DNA of 24,510 nt, from IMG/VR virus record IMGVR_UViG_3300025828_003399, positions 1 through 24,510 of that record; one strand, given 5' to 3'. Under the pieces are notes generated by a model. It searched no databases and had not been told where the DNA came from. It saw only the letters and a list, made by a program, of their open reading frames with translations. Origin of the DNA: a virus. The position numbers and the translations under genes are program-made. How positions within the stretch are numbered: the stretch's first letter is position 1; the number at the start of each line of letters is the position of its first letter. Positions 1-7,742 of this stretch are shown in pieces.

Positions 1-1
1 G

Positions 2-655
2 TTTATGAGAATGTCGATGTGTAACCTAACGTGTATTGGGTTTAAGTCCGAAGATGCACCGTATGGTTGTGATAGTTATATTTCATGGAGTATTAAGAAT
101 AAGATGTCATTTTATCATATTAAGTGTATGCTAGAAGATAATGGTTATAAAGATCACTTGTTTAACGGGGCTATTCTTAAACTAACTGGTGGTGAACCTC
201 TTATTCAGCAAGCTAAACTTCTTAAGTTCATCGATTACTTGAAGCAAGAGTGGGGTTTTGTACCTCGTATTGATTTTGAAACTAATGCAACTATCTATCC
301 TTCAGATCGATGGGTAGATGAGTTTCAAGCTACATTTACTACTTCACCTAAACTAAAGTCAAATGGTGATCCTAAAGGTAAGCGTTATATTGAAGAAGTA
401 CTTGATTGGCATACAATGCATAATTCAGGGTTTAAGTTTGTGGTACAAAGTCACCGTGATATGGAAGAAATTATGACTGAGTATGTTGATAAGTTTGATA
501 TACCAACTGGTCGTGTTTGGTTGATGCCTTGTGCTGGTAGTCGTGAAGAACATATTAGAGTTGCAGCAGATGTTGCTGAGCTAGCTAAAGAGTATCACTT
601 TAACTTTAGTCCTAGGTTACATTTGCTACTTTGGGATAAAGCACTTAAGGTATGA
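2..655 (+). CDS. queE: QueE-like radical SAM protein (7-carboxy-7-deazaguanine synthase family), 5' partial
   Basis: The reading frame is open back to the window edge, so the true start lies upstream; the first in-frame ATG is at 5. Numbered from that ATG, C6 and C10 (CNLTC, then IGF) and C22 (YGCDSY) are the likely Fe-S ligands, and TGGEP at 61-65 is the SAM-binding motif. The spacing C-x3-C-x11-C is not the usual CxxxCxxC but fits my recollection of the phage QueE-like family, which has CNxxCxGF followed by a GCDS segment. QueE makes the 7-deazaguanine core used for queuosine or for deazaguanine DNA modification. No queC, queD, folE or dpdA lies in this window, so the pathway cannot be judged. 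The stop overlaps the downstream gcvH start by 4 bases (ATGA), suggesting translational coupling. The family is fairly secure; the substrate is inferred. Confidence 0.75.
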   Translation, partial: FMRMSMCNLTCIGFKSEDAPYGCDSYISWSIKNKMSFYHIKCMLEDNGYKDHLFNGAILKLTGGEPLIQQAKLLKFIDYLKQEWGFVPRIDFETNATIYPSDRWVDEFQATFTTSPKLKSNGDPKGKRYIEEVLDWHTMHNSGFKFVVQSHRDMEEIMTEYVDKFDIPTGRVWLMPCAGSREEHIRVAADVAELAKEYHFNFSPRLHLLLWDKALKV

Positions 656-1011
656 AATTTTGTAAATCACATGAATGGGTAAAAGTAGATGGGGATATTG
701 CTACTATGGGTATTAGCGATCATGCACAAAATGAGTTAACCGAACTATGTTTTATAGAATTACCATCTGAAGGTAAAACTTTTAAACTCGGTGACCCATT
801 TTGTGTTGTCGAATCTGTGAAATCAGCTAGTGACGTTTATTGTCCGATTTCTGGAGAAATTATTGAAGTAAACAATAATGTAATGGATGACCCAAGTATT
901 GTTAATGCTGATGCTGAAGGTGAAGGTTGGTTTCTTAAAATTAAAATGTCAGCTCCTGAAGAATATGATACTTTATTGAGTAAAGATGAGTATTTATCTC
1001 TTGTAAGTTAA
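652..1011 (+). CDS. gcvH: Glycine cleavage system H protein (lipoyl carrier)
   Basis: This is a full-length H protein of 119 residues. The family landmarks are in order: HEWVK at 7-11, GISDHAQNEL at 20-29, ELPSEG at 36-41, the lipoyl-lysine motif ESVKSASDVY with K57 as the predicted lipoylated residue, PISGEI at 65-70, and the C-terminal GEGWFLKIK. In bacteria GcvH shuttles the aminomethyl group between GcvP, GcvT and GcvL, releasing CO2 and NH3 and forming 5,10-methylene-THF. No gcvP, gcvT or lipoylation gene is present here, so it would have to use host partners. Its start overlaps the QueE-like gene by 4 bases; AAGG lies 1 base before the ATG, closer than a usual Shine-Dalgarno. The ORF looks intact with all key residues, so it is unlikely to be a decaying fragment. 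Confidence 0.92.
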   Translation: MKFCKSHEWVKVDGDIATMGISDHAQNELTELCFIELPSEGKTFKLGDPFCVVESVKSASDVYCPISGEIIEVNNNVMDDPSIVNADAEGEGWFLKIKMSAPEEYDTLLSKDEYLSLVS

Positions 1012-1020
1012 AAATTACAT

Positions 1021-1028
1021 ATTAAATT
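1021..1028 (+). promoter_or_regulatory. Candidate late-type promoter box ATTAAATT
   Basis: The box ends 5 bases before the ATG at 1034 and lies inside a 15-base AT-only palindrome at 1019-1033. It differs by one base from the ATTAAATA box at 8376. A weak TTGTAA at 1001-1006 could serve as a -35. A chance match is possible in such AT-rich DNA. Confidence 0.3.
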
Positions 1029-1033
1029 AATAT

Positions 1034-1870
1034 ATGTCAGATTGGATAGTTCCTAATTTTCATAAAGCCCCTGAAGATTCTTTATTCGACAAAGAATTTG
1101 ATTATTTCGTAAGTTTAGGTCACCGTTGTTGCGTTGGACAATCTCTAAACTACATGAGAAAATCTTCTTTTCCTTTCGATTGGCAGGTTACAAAGATTGA
1201 TGTATTACCTAAAATTTTCAAAAATGAGTTTAAAGATTTTTACCCTGATAGTGGGGTAGATTTTGCTCATGTGATTTATTATAATGATGAGAATGATCAG
1301 GAAACTGATAAGATTAATGTAGAGGCTACAACTGAAATATATACAAGAAGAAGTAAGCGTTTAGTTAAACTAATTAAAGAGAATAAACGCAGATTACTTT
1401 TCGTTAGACACAAATATGTTTGGTATTGGTCTAAGTGGCCTGATCATGATGCACAATATGATGCTAACCCAGTAAGTTATGATTTAGATCAATTATCCCA
1501 AGTATCTGATATTTTAACCAATCAATATGGTAATGATAAATTTCATATTCTTTATGTTTATCAAGATATGAGTCAGTTAAAAGATTTTAACTGGGATGAA
1601 AAAGGTAATATTGATCAAGAATCTTTTAAATTACCAGATGGTCAAACTCAGATTGAACAAGCTAAAGATTTTACGTATATTGAACAGTTAGGTTTTAAGG
1701 ATAAACACATTACACCTGTTGTTGTTAAACCTAATAATGTAAGAGTAGAAGGTAATGCAATGTGTAGTTGTATTAACAATTTTATTAACTTAACTGAAGA
1801 TGTTCAGGACTTTGAATTACCATATGGTTTTGAGAAAAAAGTTTTGAGCAGAAACATAGACATCGAGTGA
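1034..1870 (+). CDS. DUF1796-family (putative papain-like cysteine peptidase) protein
   Basis: This 278-residue protein begins its conserved core with FVSLGHRCCVGQ (25-36) and then SSFPFDW (44-50). That matches the family hallmark SLG-x2-C followed by S-x-PFDW; C32 or C33 would be the putative nucleophile. A later conserved-looking segment is LLFVRHKYVWYW. DUF1796 has been predicted to be papain-like, but its biochemical role is not established, and such genes are often seen in capsule or glycan clusters. Here it opens the AT-rich glycan block. Its TGA overlaps the ATG of the next gene by one base (TGATG at 1868-1872), so the two are probably co-translated. There is no signal peptide or membrane segment, suggesting a cytosolic protein. 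The family call rests on the N-terminal motif; the function is unknown. Confidence 0.7.
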   Translation: MSDWIVPNFHKAPEDSLFDKEFDYFVSLGHRCCVGQSLNYMRKSSFPFDWQVTKIDVLPKIFKNEFKDFYPDSGVDFAHVIYYNDENDQETDKINVEATTEIYTRRSKRLVKLIKENKRRLLFVRHKYVWYWSKWPDHDAQYDANPVSYDLDQLSQVSDILTNQYGNDKFHILYVYQDMSQLKDFNWDEKGNIDQESFKLPDGQTQIEQAKDFTYIEQLGFKDKHITPVVVKPNNVRVEGNAMCSCINNFINLTEDVQDFELPYGFEKKVLSRNIDIE

Positions 1871-3789
1871 TGCCTGGTATCTTAGTAAAGAATATTAAAC
1901 AAATTTTAATCTCAGGATCCAAAAAGAATAAAAATCATAATGATTTTTATATTTCCGGGGAATTAGGAGATATTATCTACAGCCTACCTTCTATAAAATA
2001 TTTAGGAGGTGGTAATTTATACATAGGAGGTCAATTTGATAAATTTCCTAATTATAAAGTTTTAGATAAAAATTTAGTAAACCAATTATCTGAAATTTTA
2101 CTTCAGCAGCCTTATATAAAAAATGTTTATTTTTCTGAAACTTGTCCTAATAACGTTATTGACTTAAATCAATTTAAAAACAGATTTATTGATTGGAATA
2201 ATAATAAATTAAATGATAATGAAGTTGATAAATTAAGACGTACAAATATTTCGACTCTTTTTTCAAATTTACTAAAAGTACCAACTACTATCTGCAGTAA
2301 CAAATGGCTTACAAATAAAATATCACAATCTGAATTTATAGTAGTAAACAGATCATTAAAATATCATAATGAAAAATTTCCATGGACTGAAATAGTTACT
2401 AACTTTAAGGAATATATTCGATTTATAGGTCATAAAGATGAATATGATGATTTTTGTAACAAATTTGGCAAAGTAAATTATGTAGAAACGCCTAAATTAA
2501 TTGACGTCTTTAATATTATTTCTGAATGTGCAGTTTTTATAGGTAATCAATCTTTTTGTTATTCACTAGCTGAAGGTTTAAAAAAGAATTGTATTCAAGA
2601 AACTGATACATGGATATCAAACTGTCAATATTTTAGAGATAACAGTTTAATTTTTAAAAATGGTGAAAATTGTAACTTTTCTGATGTTGATTTCTTTTTA
2701 AGAAAAAATGGATTTAAAAAATTAAACGAACCTAATACCGTTACTATAAAATCTAATAAAAAGAAAATATTTTATATTGGTCAGTCTGGCACTAGCGGTT
2801 ATGCTAAAGCAGCTAAAGGTTATATATACGATTTTTATAAACAAGGTCATCATGTTGATTGGTTACCTTTAAAATTTGATCAAAGTGTTGAATGTAGAAC
2901 AGAATTGGATTTAATCTGTAAAGGTTTACAAATAGAGCATACTGATTTGAAATATGATGAAATCTATTTACATTGTACGCCAGATCTTTGGCCTTCATAT
3001 AGAGAAGTATATGGAGAAACATTTAAAGATACAAAGGTAATTGGTTATTCGGTTTGGGAAACCGAAACATTACACCATTCATGGGTACCTTTAATTAACG
3101 AAAATGTAGATTTGCTTCAGGTACCGTCCGAATATAATAAAAGAGTTTATATTGAAAGCGGTATTACCGTACCAATTGAAATAAAACCTCATTTATTTTT
3201 TAAAGAAGAATTACCTAATATAGATGATGTTAATATCGTTTCTATAGATGGTAAAAAATTAGATAATAATAAATTTACATTTTATAATATAAGTGAATTT
3301 AATGAAAGAAAAGGTATAATAGATTCTTTAGAAGTTTTTGATAAAGTTTTTAATAACAACAAAGATGTACAATTTTTAATAAAAACTCACTATAAAGATT
3401 ATACAGAAGAAAATAAAAAATATGTTTTAGATAAATTAAATGAATATATAATAAAACCAAATATTTTTATAATAGTAGAAAAATTATCTCAAAAGGAATT
3501 ACTATCTTTTCATAGTGTTGGTGATTGCTATTTTAGTATGCATAGAGGTGAAGCTTTTGGATTAGTTCTACATGAAGCTTATAATTATGGTAAAAAAATT
3601 GCAACTAATGCATATGGTGGTCAGGAAGACTTTTTAGGTAAAGATTACCCATACTTGATAAATTATAATATTAAAAACGTTAAAAATATGGGTGAATTTA
3701 ATAAATGGTATGATAGTTTACACCTTTGGGGGGTCCCTTGTAAAAATCATGCAGAGCAAATTTTAAGAAAGGTATATGATGAACGATAA
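1870..3789 (+). CDS. Two-domain glycosyltransferase: GT9-like N-terminus fused to GT4-type C-terminus
   Basis: The start is taken as ATG 1870, in a TGATG overlap, rather than the in-frame GTG at 1867. Residues 1 to about 295 resemble the heptosyltransferase (GT9) fold: GELGDIIYSLPSI at 30-42 is the glycine-rich donor loop, and FIGNQSFCYSLAEGL is the second-domain motif. From about residue 300 (IFYIGQSGTSGYAKA) a separate GT4/GT-B domain starts. It contains GYSVWETE, QVPSEYN, FNERKG and the E-x7-E motif with E561 (GEAFG) and E569 (HEAYNYG). Each half alone is about the size of a small GT-B enzyme, so this may add two sugars in sequence, or one half may be non-catalytic. There is no signal peptide or membrane span. 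G+C is extremely low (9 of 60 bases at 2161-2220). Donor and acceptor sugars cannot be predicted. Confidence 0.8.
   Translation: MPGILVKNIKQILISGSKKNKNHNDFYISGELGDIIYSLPSIKYLGGGNLYIGGQFDKFPNYKVLDKNLVNQLSEILLQQPYIKNVYFSETCPNNVIDLNQFKNRFIDWNNNKLNDNEVDKLRRTNISTLFSNLLKVPTTICSNKWLTNKISQSEFIVVNRSLKYHNEKFPWTEIVTNFKEYIRFIGHKDEYDDFCNKFGKVNYVETPKLIDVFNIISECAVFIGNQSFCYSLAEGLKKNCIQETDTWISNCQYFRDNSLIFKNGENCNFSDVDFFLRKNGFKKLNEPNTVTIKSNKKKIFYIGQSGTSGYAKAAKGYIYDFYKQGHHVDWLPLKFDQSVECRTELDLICKGLQIEHTDLKYDEIYLHCTPDLWPSYREVYGETFKDTKVIGYSVWETETLHHSWVPLINENVDLLQVPSEYNKRVYIESGITVPIEIKPHLFFKEELPNIDDVNIVSIDGKKLDNNKFTFYNISEFNERKGIIDSLEVFDKVFNNNKDVQFLIKTHYKDYTEENKKYVLDKLNEYIIKPNIFIIVEKLSQKELLSFHSVGDCYFSMHRGEAFGLVLHEAYNYGKKIATNAYGGQEDFLGKDYPYLINYNIKNVKNMGEFNKWYDSLHLWGVPCKNHAEQILRKVYDER
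3768..3772 (+). promoter_or_regulatory. Shine-Dalgarno-like AAAGG
   Basis: AAAGG ends 6 bases before the ATG at 3779 and only 3 before the ATG at 3776, so it favours 3779 as the start of the radical SAM gene. Recognisable Shine-Dalgarno sites are uncommon in this window. Confidence 0.4.
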
Positions 3790-5452
3790 AAATTTTACAG
3801 CTGGTTGGGATATAATTGAACAAGATGACACAGGACGTAACTTTAGATGGGGTAGTAAAAATTGTAGTTTATTTTTTGAAAATTTAGACAATAAAAGATT
3901 TTTATATTTTAATATAGGTACTGCTAAAAGTAAAAAAATTATAATTTATTACCCTAATGTAGAAAAATACGATATTATTGCAAAAGAATTAATTATCAAC
4001 CCGGGTTGGCATTATTATAAAATACCTATTAACTTACACGATTTAATACAAGAACAAGATAAAGAATTTGTAGAAAATATATATTTTAATAATATAAGAT
4101 TTGAATGTATAGATTATATATCTGAAGATAGAGATTTTATTAAAGAGTTAGCTTTTCAAGCTTCAGATTTTTTTATTGACGATGATATAAAATTTAACGT
4201 ATATAAACCTGAAAAATTAAAGTCAAAATTTATTGACATAATTTATATTTTACATCAAGAAAAACGAACAAGATTGACAATTGAAACTCAAAATAGAAAA
4301 GAGTCAGTTGAAATTTATTCAGGTGGAGAAAGATCAGTATCTTATGAGATACATGATGAAGATTTTAATGAAGACTTTGAACTAAAACTTTTATCTACCG
4401 GTAATGTTGATGTTAAAAGTATTATTAACAGAGAAAATTATTTTGACTTTTTAGGTTTAGAACAATTAAAAGATGAAGAAAGCGAAAATAATTTAAAAAG
4501 AAGTATTCAAGTAGCTAATACAATACCATTAGCTATTCAATGGTTTGTTACATGGAAATGTAATATGAAATGCGGTTATTGTTGGCAAGAGTCAGCTAAA
4601 TCCATTTATAGAAAACTTAAATCTAGATTTGACATACCTGTTGAACAATGGGCTGAAAAAATTAATAAAATTAGACCTAGAAAAATTTATTTTACAGGGG
4701 GTGAACCTTCTTTGTTTAAAGGTTTACCTTTATTGACTAATCTTATAGATAATTATACAAGATTTGATATGACTTCAAATTTTGGTAAAACATTTATTTT
4801 AGATGAATGGAAAGATGTCGATTTTTCTAGATGGGATTATTGTGCTTTTAGTATTCACCCTACACAATGGGATCACCCAGATGATTTTTTCAATAAATTA
4901 GAAGAATTTTTTACATTAAAAAATGTACATAAAAATAGAATAGGTATTGAAATGGTTTTACACCCTGATAATCTAAAATTAGTTGACCCTCAACGAATTA
5001 TTGATTTTTCTAACGAACATGGTTTAGTGGACCCACATTTAGATAATTTTGTAGATAGTAATGTTCCTTCTATGGATGGTGATGAAGTATTAGATCAAAA
5101 AGAAGTAAAGATAGAAAGTATATCTAACTCTTATAAATTAGAAAACTTAACTGATATAAAAGGAAGAAAACCTACATATTGTGCAGCAGGTATGAGACGT
5201 ATTAATATAGATTCAGATGGTAATGTTTTTACATGTATGAGTGCAATAGATAGATCGAAATTATTTGATTATTCAGCTATGCCACATTACCAGCCTATAG
5301 GTAATATATTTGACGATAATTTTAAATTAAATGAAAGACCCGTTCTTTGTTGGGAATCCTTCCGTTGTAGTGCATGTGATTATGATACATTAGATGTATC
5401 ATGGTTTCCTTTTAAAGAAAATTTTAATTTTCAATTACCTATTGTAGAATAG
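3779..5452 (+). CDS. Radical SAM/SPASM-type protein with a long N-terminal domain
   Basis: Two tandem ATGs occur at 3776 and 3779; the second has the better ribosome-site spacing. Residues 1 to about 245 form an unrecognised N-terminal domain. Its start (AGWDIIEQDDTGRNFRWGSK) and strand-rich pattern suggest a beta-sandwich, perhaps sugar-binding. The radical SAM core follows: CNMKCGYC with C261, C265 and C268 as the [4Fe-4S]/SAM ligands, and TGGEP at 306-310. The C-terminus has more cysteines (C468, C486, C524, C530, C533) around DSDGNVFTCMS, as in SPASM or twitch auxiliary cluster domains. SPASM enzymes modify peptides, sugars or cofactors. Lying between glycosyltransferase genes, a sugar-modifying role is plausible but inferred. 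The gene overlaps its upstream neighbour by 11 bases. Confidence 0.8.
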   Translation: MNDKNFTAGWDIIEQDDTGRNFRWGSKNCSLFFENLDNKRFLYFNIGTAKSKKIIIYYPNVEKYDIIAKELIINPGWHYYKIPINLHDLIQEQDKEFVENIYFNNIRFECIDYISEDRDFIKELAFQASDFFIDDDIKFNVYKPEKLKSKFIDIIYILHQEKRTRLTIETQNRKESVEIYSGGERSVSYEIHDEDFNEDFELKLLSTGNVDVKSIINRENYFDFLGLEQLKDEESENNLKRSIQVANTIPLAIQWFVTWKCNMKCGYCWQESAKSIYRKLKSRFDIPVEQWAEKINKIRPRKIYFTGGEPSLFKGLPLLTNLIDNYTRFDMTSNFGKTFILDEWKDVDFSRWDYCAFSIHPTQWDHPDDFFNKLEEFFTLKNVHKNRIGIEMVLHPDNLKLVDPQRIIDFSNEHGLVDPHLDNFVDSNVPSMDGDEVLDQKEVKIESISNSYKLENLTDIKGRKPTYCAAGMRRINIDSDGNVFTCMSAIDRSKLFDYSAMPHYQPIGNIFDDNFKLNERPVLCWESFRCSACDYDTLDVSWFPFKENFNFQLPIVE

Positions 5453-5461
5453 TTAAATTAA

Positions 5462-6283
5462 GTGACAATAAAATTATCAATTCATAATGGTATAGGAGAC
5501 ATTGTAAAATTATTTCCATTTGTACAAACGTTACTGTTAAATGAATATAAAGTAACTATACAAACTTGTGACTATAATCATGATTTTATACGCTATTTTT
5601 TTAATGATAAAGTTGAATTAGAAAATTGGAACAATCATTGGTATCATACTCAAGATGAAAGGTTTAATAAAGTAATAAATCTTAATCATTTATATAGATT
5701 AAATGATGTATGTACTTGGGGTGATTTTGATAAGTATAAAAACATGGGTATACACCCATTAATTTGTTATGAGTTTTTACGTAATGGTTTTATAAAAAAG
5801 AATTTTTTCCCAAAAGAGTTTACCCCTTCTTATCTTTTTGACTTAAAGAAAAAACAAAATGAAAATATAATAATTTTTACTAAATCTACCGCAGGTAATA
5901 GAACTCTAAAAGAAAGTTTAGTCGCTGAATTATCAGAAAAATATAAAGATTATAAAAATATAATAATAAATCCTTTATACGATAACAAAAAAGATTTAGC
6001 TATAAATATTAATAATGCTAAATTTGTTTTAACTGTCGATACCGGACCTTTACATATTTCAGAAGCATGTAAAACAAAATACCATGCTTTACTTACAGTT
6101 AATTCATATAACAAGTTTATGAAATATTATCATTACGGTACTTATTCATATTCAGGCATTGAATGCGGACCTTGTAATTTTCACGGAAACCATTGTTTAG
6201 AATATGGTAATAAAAATTATAAATGTCAGGATATGTTTAAATTTGAGGATTTAGTTAAAATTATAGACGAGCAGTTAGATTGA
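5462..6283 (+). CDS. GT9-like glycosyltransferase (heptosyltransferase family)
   Basis: GTG at 5462 is the likely start: the codon before it is TAA and no other early in-frame ATG exists. The 273-residue protein shows the GT9 donor loop NGIGDIV (9-15) and the C-terminal nucleotide-sugar motif VDTGPLHISEA beginning at residue 192 (D193, T194, G195, H198). Both are diagnostic of ADP-heptose:LPS heptosyltransferase-like GT-B enzymes. A cysteine cluster follows (ECGPCNFHGNHC), as in many GT9 C-termini. It is shorter than typical heptosyltransferases of about 320-350 residues. It is the last gene of the AT-rich glycan block, 9 bases after the radical SAM gene. The actual sugar need not be heptose. 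Confidence 0.75.
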   Translation: MTIKLSIHNGIGDIVKLFPFVQTLLLNEYKVTIQTCDYNHDFIRYFFNDKVELENWNNHWYHTQDERFNKVINLNHLYRLNDVCTWGDFDKYKNMGIHPLICYEFLRNGFIKKNFFPKEFTPSYLFDLKKKQNENIIIFTKSTAGNRTLKESLVAELSEKYKDYKNIIINPLYDNKKDLAININNAKFVLTVDTGPLHISEACKTKYHALLTVNSYNKFMKYYHYGTYSYSGIECGPCNFHGNHCLEYGNKNYKCQDMFKFEDLVKIIDEQLD

Positions 6284-6306
6284 TTATTATAGCTTTTTTC
6301 TAAAAT
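6280..6306 (+). promoter_or_regulatory. Candidate promoter upstream of the gmd-like gene
   Basis: TAAAAT at 6301-6306 ends 6 bases before the ATG at 6313. A weak TTGATT at 6280-6285 sits 15 bases upstream. The same TAAAAT-plus-6 arrangement is found before the ATG at 12179. No Shine-Dalgarno is visible. Confidence 0.35.
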
Positions 6307-6312
6307 ATATTA

Positions 6313-7290
6313 ATGAAATTTCTTATTACTGGTATTACAGGCTTTGCTGGACCACACTTAGCTAATCTTCTTATTGAAAATGGTCACGAAGTTTTTGGTT
6401 TAGTTAGACACTCAAATGGACGAGAAACTGATATCTTAGATGTTGTACCAGACGAACATTTTAAGCAAATTAAATTTGTTTATGGGGATCTTCGTAATTA
6501 CCTTTCTATTTCAAAAGTTTTTGAAGCAAATAAATTTGACGGGGTATTTCATTTAGCTGCTCAATCTCACCCTCCTACAAGTTTTGTTAACCCTATTGGT
6601 ACTATGGAAGAGAACGTTATGGGGTCAGCAAATCTTATTCAAGCTATTGAACTTCATAACCCTGAAGCAAAGTTAATGTTTTGTAGTACATCAGAAGTAT
6701 ACGGTAACGTTGGAAGAGATGGTAGAAAGATTCAAACAACAGATCAACTCCTTCCAGCTAACCCGTATGGTGCTAGCAAAGTAGCAACCGATCTTTACTT
6801 ACAAGAGAGATTTGAGAACAAAGCTATCCGAGGTTTTATTACAAGGGCCTTTTCACATACTGGACCTAGAAGAGGTAAAACGTTCTCCATATCATCCGAT
6901 GCATATCAAATTGCTCGTATGATGAAAGGTTACCAAGACAAAACCTTACTTGTTGGTAATCTTGAAACTATTAGAGTTGTGATTGATGTAAGAGATTGTG
7001 TAAATGCATATTATCTCCTTATGTTAGCTGACGGTTCAGATGGTCAGGTGTATAATGTATGTGGTGAAGAACCTCATAAGATGGGTTATTATACAGATCT
7101 TCTTATTAAGTACTCCGGTCTCGATAATGTTGAAAAGAAAATCTACGATAAGTTCTATCGTCCTATTGATATTGATTACCAGCACGGTGATAGTGAATCT
7201 ATTACAGAACTTACGGGCTGGGCTCCAAAATATAACTTAGACCAAACTATGGAAGACTTACTTCAGTATTGGGTTAACAAAATTGCATAA
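6313..7290 (+). CDS. gmd: GDP-mannose 4,6-dehydratase-like extended SDR
   Basis: This is a 325-residue extended short-chain dehydrogenase. GITGFAG at 7-13 is the NAD(P)-binding GxxGxxG. STSEVYG at 125-131 supplies T126 and E128, and YGASK at 152-156 supplies Y152 and K156. This T-x-E ... Y-x3-K set matches the catalytic residues of GDP-mannose 4,6-dehydratase, and HTGPRRGKTFSISS resembles the GMD substrate loop. The expected product is GDP-4-keto-6-deoxymannose, precursor of GDP-fucose, GDP-rhamnose or GDP-perosamine. It is shorter than E. coli Gmd and the TGFAG loop also resembles the related reductase Rmd, so a reductase or another NDP-sugar dehydratase remains possible. Its G+C (18 of 60 at 6421-6480) is well above the block before it. 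It could feed the fucosyltransferase-like genes at 13200 and 14009. Confidence 0.85.
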   Translation: MKFLITGITGFAGPHLANLLIENGHEVFGLVRHSNGRETDILDVVPDEHFKQIKFVYGDLRNYLSISKVFEANKFDGVFHLAAQSHPPTSFVNPIGTMEENVMGSANLIQAIELHNPEAKLMFCSTSEVYGNVGRDGRKIQTTDQLLPANPYGASKVATDLYLQERFENKAIRGFITRAFSHTGPRRGKTFSISSDAYQIARMMKGYQDKTLLVGNLETIRVVIDVRDCVNAYYLLMLADGSDGQVYNVCGEEPHKMGYYTDLLIKYSGLDNVEKKIYDKFYRPIDIDYQHGDSESITELTGWAPKYNLDQTMEDLLQYWVNKIA

Positions 7291-7293
7291 ATA
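7286..7293 (+). promoter_or_regulatory. T4-type late promoter box CATAAATA
   Basis: This matches NATAAATA, the late-promoter core of T4-like phages (TATAAATA in T4). It has no evident -35 and ends 5 bases before the ATG at 7299. It lies in the palindrome GCATA-AATA-TATGC (7285-7298). Transcription starting 5-7 bases downstream would give an essentially leaderless mRNA. Confidence 0.5.
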
Positions 7294-7298
7294 TATGC

Positions 7299-7742
7299 AT
7301 GAGCCTTTTTAATGATAAGATTAATGAAATCTTAGAAAAGACTGATTTAGATGCTAATGAACTTCGTCCTGGCGATCTTTGTTTAAACACAAACAAAGAA
7401 TGTGACCATTATGGTAGTAAAGGTAAAGTACTAAAAGTCTTTAAATTAAAAGAACCAAATAATACAATTGGTAAATTTATACGTTATAAAGTATTAAACG
7501 ATGGACCCACTTACAAAAAAGGTGATGTTTTAGATAAGACTGAAATTCAGCTTAAAAAAGTTAATGAAAATTATGCTGACGGTAAAGTTAAAGGTAAAAG
7601 CAGACCCGGAAGAGTTAAAAGATCAGGTGCAAGTTGTAAAGGTTCAGTTACTTCATTAAGAGCAAAAGCTAAAAAAGCTGGTGGTGAAAAAGGTAAGATG
7701 TACCATTGGTGTGCTAATATGAAGGGTGGTAAGAAGAAATGA
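7299..7742 (+). CDS. Basic phage protein: SH3-like domain plus conserved Cys/Lys-rich tail
   Basis: This 147-residue protein has no named function that I can assign. Residues 22-90 (RPGDLCLN ... GSKGKVLKVFKL ... KGDVLDKTEIQL) look like an SH3/KOW-type beta barrel. From residue 100 a highly basic tail (KSRPGRVKRSGASCKGSV, then RAKAKKAGGEKGKMYHWCANMKGG) carries C113 and C138. I recall similar tails at the ends of other marine phage proteins, and they may bind nucleic acid or metal. The N-terminus (MSLFNDKINEILEK) resembles a short capsid-targeting peptide with an I-L-E site. The gene follows a late-type promoter box and overlaps the SOD gene by 4 bases, which suggests late expression with virion genes. 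Confidence 0.6.
   Translation: MSLFNDKINEILEKTDLDANELRPGDLCLNTNKECDHYGSKGKVLKVFKLKEPNNTIGKFIRYKVLNDGPTYKKGDVLDKTEIQLKKVNENYADGKVKGKSRPGRVKRSGASCKGSVTSLRAKAKKAGGEKGKMYHWCANMKGGKKK

Noticed and set aside
1867-1869. GTG as start of the GT9/GT4 fusion
   Set aside because: ATG follows immediately at 1870 in a TGATG overlap, the junction used repeatedly in this window.
6284-6312. Intrinsic terminator after the GT9-like gene (T run at 6294-6299)
   Set aside because: No G+C-rich stem precedes the T run; it is better explained as promoter-spacer sequence.
7040-7240. Overlapping plus-strand frame inside the gmd-like gene
   Set aside because: It lies wholly within the SDR coding region in another frame, with no start signal and a composition unlike a real protein.
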